From contig NC_047062.1 in assembly GCF_902459465.1 (NCBI RefSeq), positions 26,033,866-26,097,865 on the forward strand: a DNA stretch of 64,000 bases, written 5' to 3'. The position numbers and the translations under genes are program-made. Origin of the DNA: Asterias rubens (Eukaryota; Echinodermata; Asteroidea; Forcipulatida; Asteriidae). Below, piece by piece: positions 35,361-45,539 of the stretch. The stretch's first letter is position 1. Every line of letters begins with the position of its first letter. Under the pieces are notes generated by a model that saw only the letters and a list, made by a program, of their open reading frames with translations, was not told where the DNA came from and ran no database searches.

Positions 35361-37125
35361 ATGCTAAAACGAGTATGCAAACACGGTATCTCTGTGGCTC
35401 ATAAACATCAGAAATGGTGTTTTATCATGGGTCAAAGAGACACCAGTTTAAAGTCGATAAACATTGCCAAGCAGTTTGCTAAGGAGTTTTCGGGTCAGTT
35501 ACCGGAAGAACCTGGGGCTCGGTTACCGGAAGAACCTAAAAGAGGTAAGCTTTTAAGTTTTATCCTGTTATTATATCATTGGACAAATTTCATTGTCATA
35601 ACCAATGAATGTTATTGTTATGCCAGAATCTGCATGAAACCTGTTTTTTCTGTAATGTACTGATCGAGGATCAAACTGTTTCAAGTACGGTATATCCCTG
35701 GAATGTTTTTGTCCGAACTGAAGTTAAGACGTGAACTGTGATAGTTGCGATAACATAACCCTCCCCCGACGGCTTTGAAAGCAGAACGAAACTCATAGAG
35801 TAGTAGTACTAGTACTACACCCTGTACACTGATCATTATTATTATATGAATTCTTTTAAATTTCATCTTCAATTCAAAAGCGATTAGTAATGTAATGCCC
35901 CTTTCTTCATATTAAATTTGCTAAAAATCAAACTGCGCACTTTCCATGATTGAACATAAGATTTTTTTATTGTTTTTTTCAATTTGTACCCAACTCAGGG
36001 AGTGGCAGCAGAGCAGCTCTACCAGGTAAATTTTTATCGTTTACGCATAGATTTACCTGGTAAGTCTGCTGCCACCTAGCGTCCCGAAAGCCCGGCAGCC
36101 CAGCTATATTGACGGGCTGCTGGGCTTTTGGTACGCGAGGTGGCAGCAGACTAAATCTATGCGTAAACAATGAAAATTTACCTGGTAGGTCTGCTCTGCT
36201 GCCACTCCCACTCCCTGAGTTGTGTACAACTTGTGCCTGCACTGTACGGTAAGTCCAGGCTCTGTGGCTGGTTTAACATGTGATGCCTATTATTCTACAT
36301 GGTTGTAGTGGTTGTATTATTTTAATACTTTAGGCTACTGTGTGCGACATGTTGTAGCAGGGTGTGTTGTTGGAGTAGGTGCTGTTGCTGCAACTCCATT
36401 TGTACTCACTGCTGTAGGATTTACATCAGGTGGAATAGCAGCAGGATCCATTGCAGCATGCATGATGTCTTCTGCAGCAATTGCAAATGGTGGCGCTATT
36501 GCAGCAGGAAGTACAGTGGCTGTTCTGCAGTCAGTTGGAGCTGCAGGGTTAGGAGCTGCAGGTACCGCTGCAGTTGGTGGTGCTGGTGCAGCAGCTGGGG
36601 CTGCTGCTTCTGGTGTAGCAGGTTTCTTTCAGAATTACTTTCGAGGTAGGGTCATAGATTGGTTATTGTCTGTCGAATCCATCCACATTAAAGCCTGGTT
36701 CATACTTCATGTGAATAAGCATGATACGAATTATGATGTCCCAAATCCGCAACAAATAATTTCCAACATTTGAACTATGCAAAACATTCACTGCGAAAAC
36801 AGCCATGTGACAAACCAATTGTATTCATATTCTCATGAAAACAAAATTATTTAAAAAACATTAAGACATGGCTATTGTAACCTACCTTACCTCAGTAGAA
36901 AAATGACAACAAAAAACACAAACAAACTTAACTTCGTTCGTTTCATTTAAACAGTGAGTTTTTAATACTTGTCCATCATTTCTGTCACAGATTCATTTCT
37001 TATTCTTTTCTCCTACAGTCAAGAAAAAGACATCCAATACAACACAGGATGAAAATAATGATGATGATGAGGCTGATGATGATGATGGGGAAGGTGGGAA
37101 GGATGGGGGAGGGGGGAGAGGGTAG
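35361..37125 (+). CDS. IFI6/IFI27-like protein, D form with non-secretory N-terminus
   Basis: Three exons: 35361-35544, 36334-36645 and 37019-37125 (phases 1, 1), giving 200 residues. Exon 1 begins MLKRVCKHGISVAHKHQKWC, basic and with no hydrophobic core, then runs into the QRDTSLK..KQFAKEFSGQLP stretch shared with exon 2 of C genes, as if the exon 1-2 intron had been lost. The core exon has PFVLTAVGFTSGGIAAGSIA and VAVLQSVGAAGLGAAGTAAV; one change gives ACMMSS in place of SGMMSS. The last exon is a basic then Asp-rich tail (VKKKTSNTTQDENNDDDEAD) ending GGGGRG. The basic Arg/Lys/His-rich N-terminus could be a mitochondrial or cytosolic start rather than a secretory one; this is inference. Confidence 0.8.
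35998..36208. mobile_element. Composite palindromic MITE in gene D intron 1
   Basis: GGCAGCAGAGCAGCTCTACC, TTTACGCATAGATTTACC and CCCGGCAGCCCAGC are each met again in inverted order around 36100. It looks like two nested or head-to-head copies of the GGTGGCAGCAGAC family. Confidence 0.65.
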
Positions 37126-39036
37126 GTACGGGGGGGGGGGGTTATGATTGGGATTGGGATGACGATAATGATTAGTTTAGATTAGATAAGATTGGATGAA
37201 GGAGGATGGATGGGGTTATGATTGGATTGGGGCAATGATTATGATAAGAGAAGATTAAATGGAGGGGGCTGATTGAGATGATAATTGGCACCTGTACATA
37301 GATGGTTGATCTTATAGTTATAAAATTACCCTAACCCTTATACGCAGACTGTATCTAGAAGTACATCGATCAGTTGTTATTTATGTACAATACAACCAAA
37401 TTAAGGGCATTAAACGAGTATCCTCCAATTGCATTGAAGACTACATAATTGTTGCCAATAAACTTTGTCCAGTTAAAGACAGTGGACACTATTGGTAATT
37501 GTCATACACCAGTCTTCTCACTTGGTGTATCTCAACATATGCATGAAAAAACAAACATGTGAAAATTTGAGCTCAATCGGTCGTAGAAGTTGCGAGATAA
37601 TAATGAAAGAAAAAACACCCTTGTCACACGAAGTTGTGTGCGTTTAGATGGTTGATTTCGAGACCTCAAGTTCTAAACTTGAGGTCTCGAAATCAAATTC
37701 GTGGAAAATGACTTCTTTCTCGAAAACTACGTCACTTCAGAGGGACGTGTTTCTCACAATGTTTTGTACTATCAACCTCTCCCCATTACTCGTCCCCATT
37801 ACTCGTAATCAAGAAAGGTTTTATGATGATAATTATTTTGAGTAATTACCAATAGTGTCCACTGCCTTTAAAGGATTCAACGAGTACTATAAAAATGTCT
37901 ACTCTGACACATATATTTCTTCTTTCAGAGGTTTATTTACAATAAGGTCTCATATCAAAACATTGAAATGTGAGCTAAACCAGATTGAGTTGTGGGGTAT
38001 ATATAAAAACAGCCAAAACAGTCGCCTTTTGGTTGACTGGTCTTCCTTCCTGCCCTGCATGTTAATATAGCCACAGTACAATGAGGCTTGTTATGGGTTC
38101 ATTAGATTGAGACTCAAAGGAAAGAGGTAATGACAGCCTGACTTGCTTAAGAACTCTTTGGGTCATGTTCAGTCCAAGTAATGCTTTAGTACATGAGTTA
38201 TATTATACACTGTATTTTGTCAATAGAGGGTGGTTTATAAGATGAGTGGTCTTCTATCAACAAGGCTAAAATAAAGATCTTCAAATCAATAGCAATTAGG
38301 CCTATTTCAAAACCACCGACTTTATGAACAGTATTTGGTTTCTTTGTGTAAGTTGTGCAAATGCGAGGTCCTTCACGAGAAGTGACTTTAATTAAACGGT
38401 ATGTGTTTCATGTAATGATATTAGATGACAGAGTTCCAATTGAGTACTGCTTATTGTACACTATCATAATTTGTATTTTGACAAGGTCCACACTGTGATG
38501 AAAAATCATCTACAAATTATCATTATATAATATCTGCAGTCAGCAAACATATGGGTGTTTTTACCCTGAGTCTTATTGTTTTGTTGTTTGCTGTCAATGA
38601 AAACAATGAAATACGTATACATTCTGTTTTGGACTTTTGTTATAATTTTTGTTGAGAAAAATAAAAGAAACAAAAAAGGTTATTTGAAGTCGAGTTGTTA
38701 TAATAATCATGTCTCCTTACCTTTAGTCACCTCTCTGTACTAGTATGGCATGAAGTGTTAATATTTCGGAAAGATTCCGACATCTGAAAGAAAATTACAA
38801 ACACTTATTAACAAGTTTTCTGATAGTTCCCTTGACACTTAGTGTGCTACTGAATGCTAGCAGACGACATTAATTTCAACGTTAATAACTATTCTTGCCC
38901 TCTAGAGGGCTCTGTACACGTACAATCCGCACCAGACTAAATTAAAAGCAGTTGCGTGGTTGAGACAGTGGAGACCGTCTTGTAACTGATGAAAGTTTTT
39001 GTAATAAAATGACTTAATTCTTTGGTCTTATTCAAG
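37126..39036. other. 3' flank of gene D, old copy of the duplicated unit
   Basis: It is collinear with the region after C1 (GGCACCTGTA, ATTACCCTAACCC, TTTCAGAGGTTTATTT, GACAAGGTCCACACTG blocks) but clearly diverged, and it includes the complete MITE at 37473-37872. No exon seen. Confidence 0.6.
37473..37872. mobile_element. GGCAGTGGACACTATTGG-family MITE, complete
   Basis: TTAAAGACAGTGGACACTAT and ATAGTGTCCACTGCCTTTAA ends, with a palindromic centre CCTCAAGTTCTAAACTTGAG. Confidence 0.85.
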
Positions 39037-39177
39037 ATGCTAAAACGAGTTTGCAAACACGGTATCTCTGTTGTTGCTCATAAACATCAGAAATGGTGTT
39101 TTATCGTGGGTAGGGGACCAACAAGAATGCATCATTCAACTAACGTTAAGATGATTTCAAGGGAATCAAGAAGGTAA
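39037..39177 (+). CDS. Third copy of the MLKR-type first exon
   Basis: MLKRVCKHGISVVAHKHQKW repeats the start of gene D with one extra Val. After CFIV the sequence departs (GRGPTRMHHSTN) and stops at 39175-39177, or it may be spliced at GTGG/GTAGGG (39110) or AG/GTAAGA (39173). No core exon follows before transposon sequence, so it is probably an orphan. Confidence 0.45.
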   Translation: MLKRVCKHGISVVAHKHQKWCFIVGRGPTRMHHSTNVKMISRESRR

Positions 39178-39458
39178 GACTAGTGTTGTTCCGTCCCAAC
39201 TTGATAATCGTCCCCAACTATAGTTGGGACTGGTCCCAACTTGAGTGTTAAAGTTGGGGCGTCTTAACAACATTTTATCTGGTAGTGGTAGTGGTAGGGA
39301 TGGTCTCAACTATAGTTGGGACAGTCATCATGGTCATTGGTACAGTTCGGAGTTGGGACAGCCATTACTCGTGTTGGGACCCCCAGTCCCAACTAGAGTA
39401 AAGATTGTAAATTGTCCCAACTGTAGTGGGGATAGACCAAATTTATTTAATAATATTT

Positions 39459-39598
39459 TGGATAACTTTCCGTATGGCGCCACCGCTTTTTTACAAATTT
39501 TTACAAAAACGGTATATCTCATTGATTGAGGCAAATTAGATACTTTATTATTTCATATCGAATGAAAAAGTGGTGGCGCCATACGGAAACTTTTCCAA
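39459..39598. mobile_element. MITE with CCGTATGGCGCCACC ends, nested
   Basis: TTTCCGTATGGCGCCACCGC is mirrored by TGGTGGCGCCATACGGAAA; flanked by TTGGA/TCCAA. Confidence 0.8.
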
Positions 39599-39604
39599 TT
39601 TTTC

Positions 39605-39757
39605 GGGTGCGTTCATTTAGCTTCCCTGGGTCAACCCCGGTGTGTGGCGATTTTTTTTCTCCAGACGAAGGTGGGTAACTATCTGCGCACGTTCGTCCTG
39701 TGAAAAAAAAAACGCCTCACACCGGGGTCGACCTGGGGAAACTAAACGAACGCACCC
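39605..39757. mobile_element. MITE with GGGTGCGTTCATTTAGC ends, nested
   Basis: GGGTGCGTTCATTTAGCTTC and the inverted AACTAAACGAACGCACCC bound the same interior as the element at 30086-30228. Confidence 0.85.
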
Positions 39758-40301
39758 AGGGAGGGATGGTCTCAACTATAGTTGGGACAGTCATTGGTAC
39801 AGTTAGGACAGTCATTACTCTAGTTGGGACCCCCAGTCCCAACGGTAGAAATAACTTGACTTCGCTTGTTCATTCATTGTCTTGGCCCCTAGGGGTAGGC
39901 TAGGCATGTTTTTTTGTTTGATGCCCACAAGTTCATCTCTATTTGTACAAGTAGGCTCAAACGCATACCACTGTAATTTTCAACATAAAAGTATATAAAA
40001 TTTAGAATTTCTTGAGAATAATTAATTTACCCACTCAAACCCTTAGCTACGCACCACCACGCTCCAGCCTCAAAAATACCGTCCCTGAAACTACTTTGCA
40101 GACTAGCTTACACCATGAGGCACTGTTTAATCTGTGCACACACAACTAGCACACAGTAGTCTGGTTCCCTGACCAAAGATTCCTTGACGTCTCTCGTTAG
40201 AACTCTTTGGTCAGGTATCACCCACGGTTAAAAATAGAGCATGACGCAACTTGTCAGGGTCGGGGGTCATCTCCAGGGAAACCATGTCTGCACATACTAC
40301 T

Positions 40302-40357
40302 AGTTGCGATAACGTAACCCTCCTCCCAACGGCCACCAGGCCGGAGGGTTACGAGAT
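40302..40357. repeat. Short palindrome, TTGCGATAACGTAACCCTCC family
   Basis: AGTTGCGATAACGTAACCCT pairs with GGAGGGTTACGA; the right end is incomplete. Confidence 0.7.
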
Positions 40358-40369
40358 TATTTTGATCGT

Positions 40370-40580
40370 CAATTAATTATAATCTGGTTCAACACGTATA
40401 ATTTTGACAGCTAGTCACCAGATTTTGCCCCATTTTTACCACTTTTAAAAATCATGAAACTTAATCCTCAATCAATGTCTAACTCTAATGAACACTCACA
40501 AGTCAAAACACCTTTGAAAACATATTTTTTACAAAAACTTACCAGATCCCGGAGCGATTTCCCAGGTTTATATATTTTGA
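40370..40580. repeat. Dispersed repeat, inverted relative at 53420-53630
   Basis: CAACACGTATAATTTTGACA, CACCAGATTTTGCCCCATTT and CCAGATCCCGGAGCGATTTC recur in reverse complement at 53.4-53.6 kb. The family is unknown; no coding content. Confidence 0.7.
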
Positions 40581-41254
40581 ACTTGTCGCATCGCTTTGCA
40601 AACGCTTTATTTAGGCACAACGCCTGCATTGGCAATAACTGGCATAAAAACTCCTGGATCTATGGCAGACAGCACTGACATTACGAGTCCGTACCGAACA
40701 TCAACGATACTGTCCGTATGTTAACGACAACATGTTCGGAACATTTCGGATAACTTCGAAAGAGGAGGAATTCCTCCTTTTTGGTCACGTGATTTTGGGT
40801 GATACTGGACCTTAAATTCGACAGAGCCTAGTCGTAGATTTTTGGGTCTGGGAACCAGACTAAGCACACAGCATCAAAAAACAACCCTGGTACCACTGCA
40901 ACGCACTGGTACCCTGAATTATTGTCCCAACTATAGTTGGGATGCCCCAACTTTAACACTCAAGTTGGGACCAGTCCCAACTATAGTTGGGACGATTATC
41001 AAGTTGGGGCGGAACATTATTATTAAGAAAAGAATAGTGTTTGTTTTTATAGCTCCATGGTTCCGCTATCGTCTCCCACGACCGAACAGCGGAACGAACC
41101 TCATTTCTAGGAGAACACACAAGGGAAGACACAGCTCTTGTTGTTGGTGAGCTGTGTTCGTTTTACCATGTTAACGTCGGTCTTTTAAAGATAGTCGAAC
41201 AAAAACATCATTTAAAACTATAGAGAGCCTTACCTGAACCAGCCCTACAATCGA

Positions 41255-41315
41255 CAGTTGCGATAACGTAAAACCCTCCTCCCGACGGCGGAGGAGGGTT
41301 ATGTTATCGCAACTA
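41255..41315. repeat. Short palindrome, TTGCGATAACGTAACCCTCC family
   Basis: AGTTGCGATAACGTAAAACC pairs with GGGTTATGTTATCGCAACT around CTCCCGACGGCGGAG. A variant (GAATCGCAACCCTC / GGAGGGTTGTTACGAATCGC) lies at 41527-41592, and a half copy near 48837. Confidence 0.8.
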
Positions 41316-41662
41316 AACCAGCCCAACAAACACATGACAAAAGATTCAGAAAAAGACATTTCAATTCAGTGGTATTATAATTAAAGAATAGAGATGGTAA
41401 GAAGAAAAGTAGAGTAGAGTGAAGCTTTTATTTCAGTTTCACAGAAGAGCACATTAAACAGATTCCCATTATTATTAAACCTATAATGGTCAGGGACTCT
41501 GGCTGAACGGGTTCGGCTGACCTGAACTACTTGTGAATCGCAACCCTCATCTCTTGACAGCCTGAGGGAGGAGGGTTGTTACGAATCGCAAGGCTGAACA
41601 AGGTAATTGTAAAACAAATTGCTTTGATTTATTGAAATATTTGTACTCATTGAAATGTTTAC

Positions 41663-41788
41663 CTCCTCGACTGTCGTCTATGTGAGTCTGACGAAAGACA
41701 ACATTTCTAAAATAGGTTTGAGAAAGTGGTTGGGGTAGATAAAACTCCTGTGTGGCATTTGGGTTCAGTCTGAATTTGGTCCACATAC
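41663..41788 (-). other. Candidate isolated exon antisense to COQ3 upstream region
   Basis: Between an acceptor-like TATTATAG and a donor-like GGAG/GTAAAC the minus strand is open, reading MWTKFRLNPNATQEFYLPQP and QTYFRNVVFRQTHIDDSRG. The composition looks coding but no family was recognised and no partner exon was found. It may be chance. Confidence 0.25.
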
Positions 41789-41946
41789 CTATAATATTTG
41801 TAAGAGTAAAATGTAATTATTGTTTCTCAACTTGTTGTCTACTCTCCCTTAATAGTCAAACGATTCTCAAGTGAATCTATTATTTGAAGTGCCCTTAATT
41901 GACAACGTAATTTACAGTTGCACTTGATTTTCTCCTGTATTTATTG

Positions 41947-44867
41947 ATGTCATTTGATTTGACTTTAAACAAAAGATTGGAACAAGCATCTTATTCAACC
42001 CTTGGGATGCATCGGTCCCTGCACACAACAGTGGTTGAGGAGGAGATATTGAAGTTCCGTAGACTGTCTGAATCTTGGTGGGATGAGAATGGTGCATTCC
42101 AGGCATTACACAGCCTCAACGATATACGCATACCACTCATTAGAGATGGTCTGGTCAGAAAAGGTCAAGGGTCAGGTCAAACTTTAGCCAGGCCACAACC
42201 ACTCACTGACTCTGTCATCTTGGATGTTGGATGTGGAGGAGGAATTCTTTCAGAGGTGAGTTTTGTCGAGTAATATTTGGCACCCCCATACCCTCTCACA
42301 CTCGGCTATATTTGCCATTGAGTTGATAATGTAGTCAATTGCAAGGGTTGTTTATATGGTGGTGCAAATGCATTAACCACATGATTGCTTATTGCAGGCT
42401 GGCATAGTGCACCTATCATTCCAAACCATATCGGATGATATTAAATGGTCATACAGTAGGAGGGGTGACCGTAATGTGGAGATGCATTCACCACATGATT
42501 GCATATTGCTTGCTGGCATAGTCAATCAATCATTGTGAAAGCCTCTGTGACTGGCCCAGACTAGACTATGCTTGACACTTAATCCTCAATGACAGGCTTT
42601 GCTCTGAGGACAATTTACCTGTCATCTAGCATCCTTAAAAGTTTCCCATTATCAAGATGTAACTATTCAAAACTCTATTGACTAATATTTGCAGCCATTG
42701 GCCAGGTTAGGAGCAAGAGTGACTGGTATTGATGCTGCATTGGAGAACATTGAAGTGGCTCAACAACATGCTTCTCATGATCCTCTGTTACACAGAGGAC
42801 TGAGGTATATGTGTATAACAGCAGAGGAACTATTAGAGACAGAGAGAGGTGTGTTTGATGCAGTTGTTGCGTCTGAGGTGCTGGAACATGTTAGTGATGT
42901 AGAGGGGCTGGTAGCGACGTGTTCACAGTTGACTAAGGTTTGTTCAGTTTTAAAATTACACAGTCACTCAAGGCACAGCAATTTTTTCTGGTTAAAGGTA
43001 CTTCTATAAGGAAGATTTAAATTTGTATGGGACTTTGCAAATGACACCACATCAAAAGTATGGCATTTGCTGTGAGTGCTGTGGGTTATGTCGAGGACTG
43101 GTCACTGGGTGTGAGGGTAGAAGATTTGAACAAGTGTGGGAGGGTTGGCAACTGCATTAAGACCATAAGGGTTTTGCATTTTGCTATTGTATCACAACCA
43201 TTGTAGTTTAACTCAATGCATTGCTTATTTAACAGCCTGGAGGTTCGATATTCTTCACCACTATTAACAAGACGTGGCTGTCCTATGCTTTAGCAGTAAT
43301 TGGGGCTGAGGACATAGCGAGGGTTGTACCACATGGCACTCATGACTGGACTAAGTTTATCCCTCCAGATGATTTGCAGAGGTTTCTTGAAGCAAGTGAG
43401 TATATTCTTCTTATACCCTTTTACTATCCCTAAACTCTCCTTACCACAAAATACCACAGGAGACTGTGGAGACTAACTAGTCCACAGTACACCAAGCCAC
43501 AGGGTATCCCGTAATATCAGCTGTACAAATAGGAGAAACCTATGCATCCCCAGGCCTGGAATTTCATCTTTAAGTGGGCAAGGCCATGGCATTGAAATAT
43601 CTTAAAAGTGTAAGGGAAACTTTTGATGGGACACTACAGCCTACACCAGGGGCAACGTACAGAGGCCATGACCTCTGTGGTCTCCGTCTGGCACCAAGTG
43701 TATTTTGTGCCAGTCTGTCTGTACACAAAACAAACCCTTGTACCTAGTGCTAGCCTGGATGGTATGGTACTTTGTGCCAGTCACTGTCTGTTGTACTCAG
43801 ACACAAAACAAACCCTTGTACCTAGTGCTAGCCTGGATGGTATGGTACTTTGTGCCAGTCACTGTCTGTTGTACTCAGACACAAAACAAACCCTTGTACC
43901 TAGTGCTAGCCTGGATGGTATGGTACTTTGTGCCAGTCACTGTCTGTTGTACTCAGACACAAAACAAACCCTTGTACCTAGTGCTAGCCTGGATGGTATG
44001 GTACTTTGTGCCAGTCACTGTCTGTTGTACTCAGACACAAAACAAACCCTTGTACCTAGTGCTAGCCTGGATGGTATGGTACTTTGTGCCAGTCACTGTC
44101 TGTTGTACTCAGACACAAAACAAACCCTTGTACCTAGTGCTAGCCTGGATGGTATGGTACTTTGTGCCAGTCACTGTCTGTTGTACTCAGACACAAAACA
44201 AACCCTTGTACCTAGTGCTAGCCTGGATGGTATGGTACTTTGTGCCAGTCACTGTCTGTTGTACTCAGACACAAAACAAACCCTTGTACCTAGTGCTAGT
44301 CTGGATGGTATGGTATTTTGTGCCAGTCACTGTCTGTTGTACTCGTACACAGAAGAAACCCATGCACCCAATGCTAGCCTGGATGGTATGGTACTTGTGC
44401 CAGTCACTGTCTGTTGTACTCGTACACAGAAGAAACCCATGCACCCAATGCTAGCCTGGATGGTGTGGTATTTTGTGGTATGCTGTGGTACCTGTGTATA
44501 GAAGGGTTAGTTGAAAACTAAAACACTGATATTTAGAAGAGAAAATTCTTACACATCCTCTAGTTTCAGTTAACACGCCACATTTTGATGATTCCTCCAC
44601 ATTATATGGTTATGTTAGGTGCAAACAATGAAAACCAGTTTCTTGTTTTGTCAGAGATTTCTTGACATTCCTATGGCACTTTATTTTGAATGTTTGTTTT
44701 TATCAACAGATGACTGTAACATGAGATTAGTGCATGGGATGATTTTGAATCCAATCACAATGCGCTGGTCATGGGGGTCTCCCAAGGCATGTAACTATGC
44801 CATCCATGCTATCAAGAATGATAGATCACAAACGGACTTTGATGAAATTGAGGAAACACAAAGTTGA
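41947..44867 (+). CDS. COQ3: Ubiquinone biosynthesis O-methyltransferase, mitochondrial
   Basis: Four exons: 41947-42255, 42695-42937, 43236-43395 and 44710-44867 (phases 0, 0, 1), giving 289 residues from the Met used here. It is a class I SAM methyltransferase: motif I ILDVGCGGGILSE, then GARVTGIDAALENIEVAQQH, FDAVVASEVLEHV, and PGGSIFFTTINKTWLSYALA followed by VVPHGTHDWTKFI. The N-terminal SESWWDENGAFQALHSLNDI matches the WWD..G....LHxxNxxR block of COQ3/UbiG. COQ3 performs both O-methylations of coenzyme Q synthesis in the mitochondrial matrix side of the inner membrane. The vertebrate protein is longer at the N-terminus; an upstream exon with the targeting peptide may be missing, and AAACAAAAG/ATTGG near 41974 could be its acceptor. 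Intron 3 holds a 78-bp minisatellite. Good splice consensus throughout; last codons EETQS. Confidence 0.92.
42380..42530. repeat. Two imperfect direct repeats in COQ3 intron 1
   Basis: ACCACATGATTGCTTATTGC with CTGGCATAGT recurs about 110 bp later as ACCACATGATTGCATATTGC with CTGGCATAGT. Confidence 0.7.
43705..44485. repeat. 78-bp minisatellite in COQ3 intron 3, ten units
   Basis: Units begin near CAAACCCTTGTACCTAGTGC and include GGATGGTATGGTACTTTGTG and CAGTCACTGTCTGTTGTACT. Seven are identical, the eighth has two changes, and the last two are diverged (CCCATGCACCCAATGCTAGC) with one base lost in the ninth. Because 78 is a multiple of three, two frames stay open across the array (292 and 249 codons); these are repeat artefacts inside an intron. 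Confidence 0.9.
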
Positions 44868-45117
44868 CTCCATGGGTCAGACTCTCCTGAGATGATTTAA
44901 GAATCCTCCAATGCGCCAACAGAGGGCAGTATTCCACACCAAACCTTAACTTGCTGTACTTCACTAGCTCCAATCAACCCGAGGATCATCTTGAAGACAG
45001 TATACAACATGCAGAAAACCATGAATAATAAGTTTCCATCTTCTGATGTTCTCGACCTCGGCCAACCCTTGCAACAGGGTCTCTTCTGGAAGTCCAATTT
45101 GGTCTTCCCTTGCACTA

Positions 45118-45175
45118 CCAGGAGGAGTACCGGGAGGAGTACCAGGAGGAGTACCAGGAGGAGTACCGGGACCTT
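45118..45175. repeat. 15-bp minisatellite
   Basis: About four copies of AGGAGGAGTACCRGG just downstream of COQ3, with alternating A and G at the variable place. Confidence 0.85.
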
Positions 45176-45294
45176 GCTTTTGCTCAAACCATGGAATTCT
45201 TTATGTCCATCTGGAAGGCTTCATCTCTTGAGCAGTTTAAGGGACTCTAAGAAAAACTATAAATACAAATAAATATGAATAGTAAACTTGTGGG

Positions 45295-45410
45295 TACAAC
45301 CATGAGTAAGATCTCTTTTGAAGGAGTGGTGGCTCTGAAAAGAGCTGGTTTGGTCTCGACGTTTCGAACAGTACACTCGTTTCGAACAGAACAGTCTTCA
45401 GGAGAAGCGA
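45295..45410 (-). repeat. Dispersed repeat with hammerhead-like motif and histone-type 3' stem-loop
   Basis: On the minus strand: CTCCTGAAGA, a hairpin-forming segment ending CTGTTCGAAACGTCGAGACC, then AGCTCTTTTCAGAGCCACC (45328-45346) and a purine-rich CAAAAGAGATC. The middle piece is the histone mRNA 3' stem-loop sequence with only the outermost pair lost. CTGAAGA and CGAAAC with GTC match the conserved core of hammerhead ribozymes of Penelope-like elements. Here the hairpin is disturbed by a partial internal repeat. A second copy is at 56360-56452. Confidence 0.65.
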
Positions 45411-45539
45411 CTCTATTAACTACCAGTCAAGAACTATCGATCACCATCCAACCTGCCAACAGAGGGCAGTATTTAATTGGGTAGTGCTATCTACCACAGA
45501 CAGTCCTAAAACCACAAGGCTGATGATAACAACTGACTG

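Larger units (their letters stand above)
25801..35822. repeat. Recent 5.0-kb tandem segmental duplication
   Basis: 25801-30793 and about 30825-35822 are nearly identical, offset by 5025 bp and later 5028 bp; differences are scattered single bases and small indels. A 32-bp junction (TTCTTTTTAGAAGCCCGGAA start) joins them. Each copy carries a complete four-exon IFI27-like gene plus the first exon of the next gene. A third, much older relative of the unit is visible from about 35.9 to 39.1 kb. Confidence 0.9.
39190..41016. mobile_element. Non-autonomous DNA transposon with GTCCCAACTATAGTTGGGAC repeats
   Basis: The ends (about 75 bp; 39190-39265 and 40938-41016) are inverted copies: GTTCCGTCCCAACTTGATAA, a TCCCAACTATAGTTGGGA palindrome, and CCCAACTTGAGTGTTAAAGT. 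More half palindromes lie at 39307, 39355, 39390 and 39770-39841. Two other MITEs (39459, 39605) are nested inside. No transposase frame was seen. Confidence 0.75.

Noticed and set aside
43623-44501. Long repetitive proteins of 292 and 249 residues
   Set aside because: They lie in the COQ3 intron and are open only because the repeat unit is 78 bp.
45331-45346. A histone gene ending here
   Set aside because: No histone-like reading upstream on the minus strand, and the stem-loop recurs with the same flanks at 56389 as part of a repeat.
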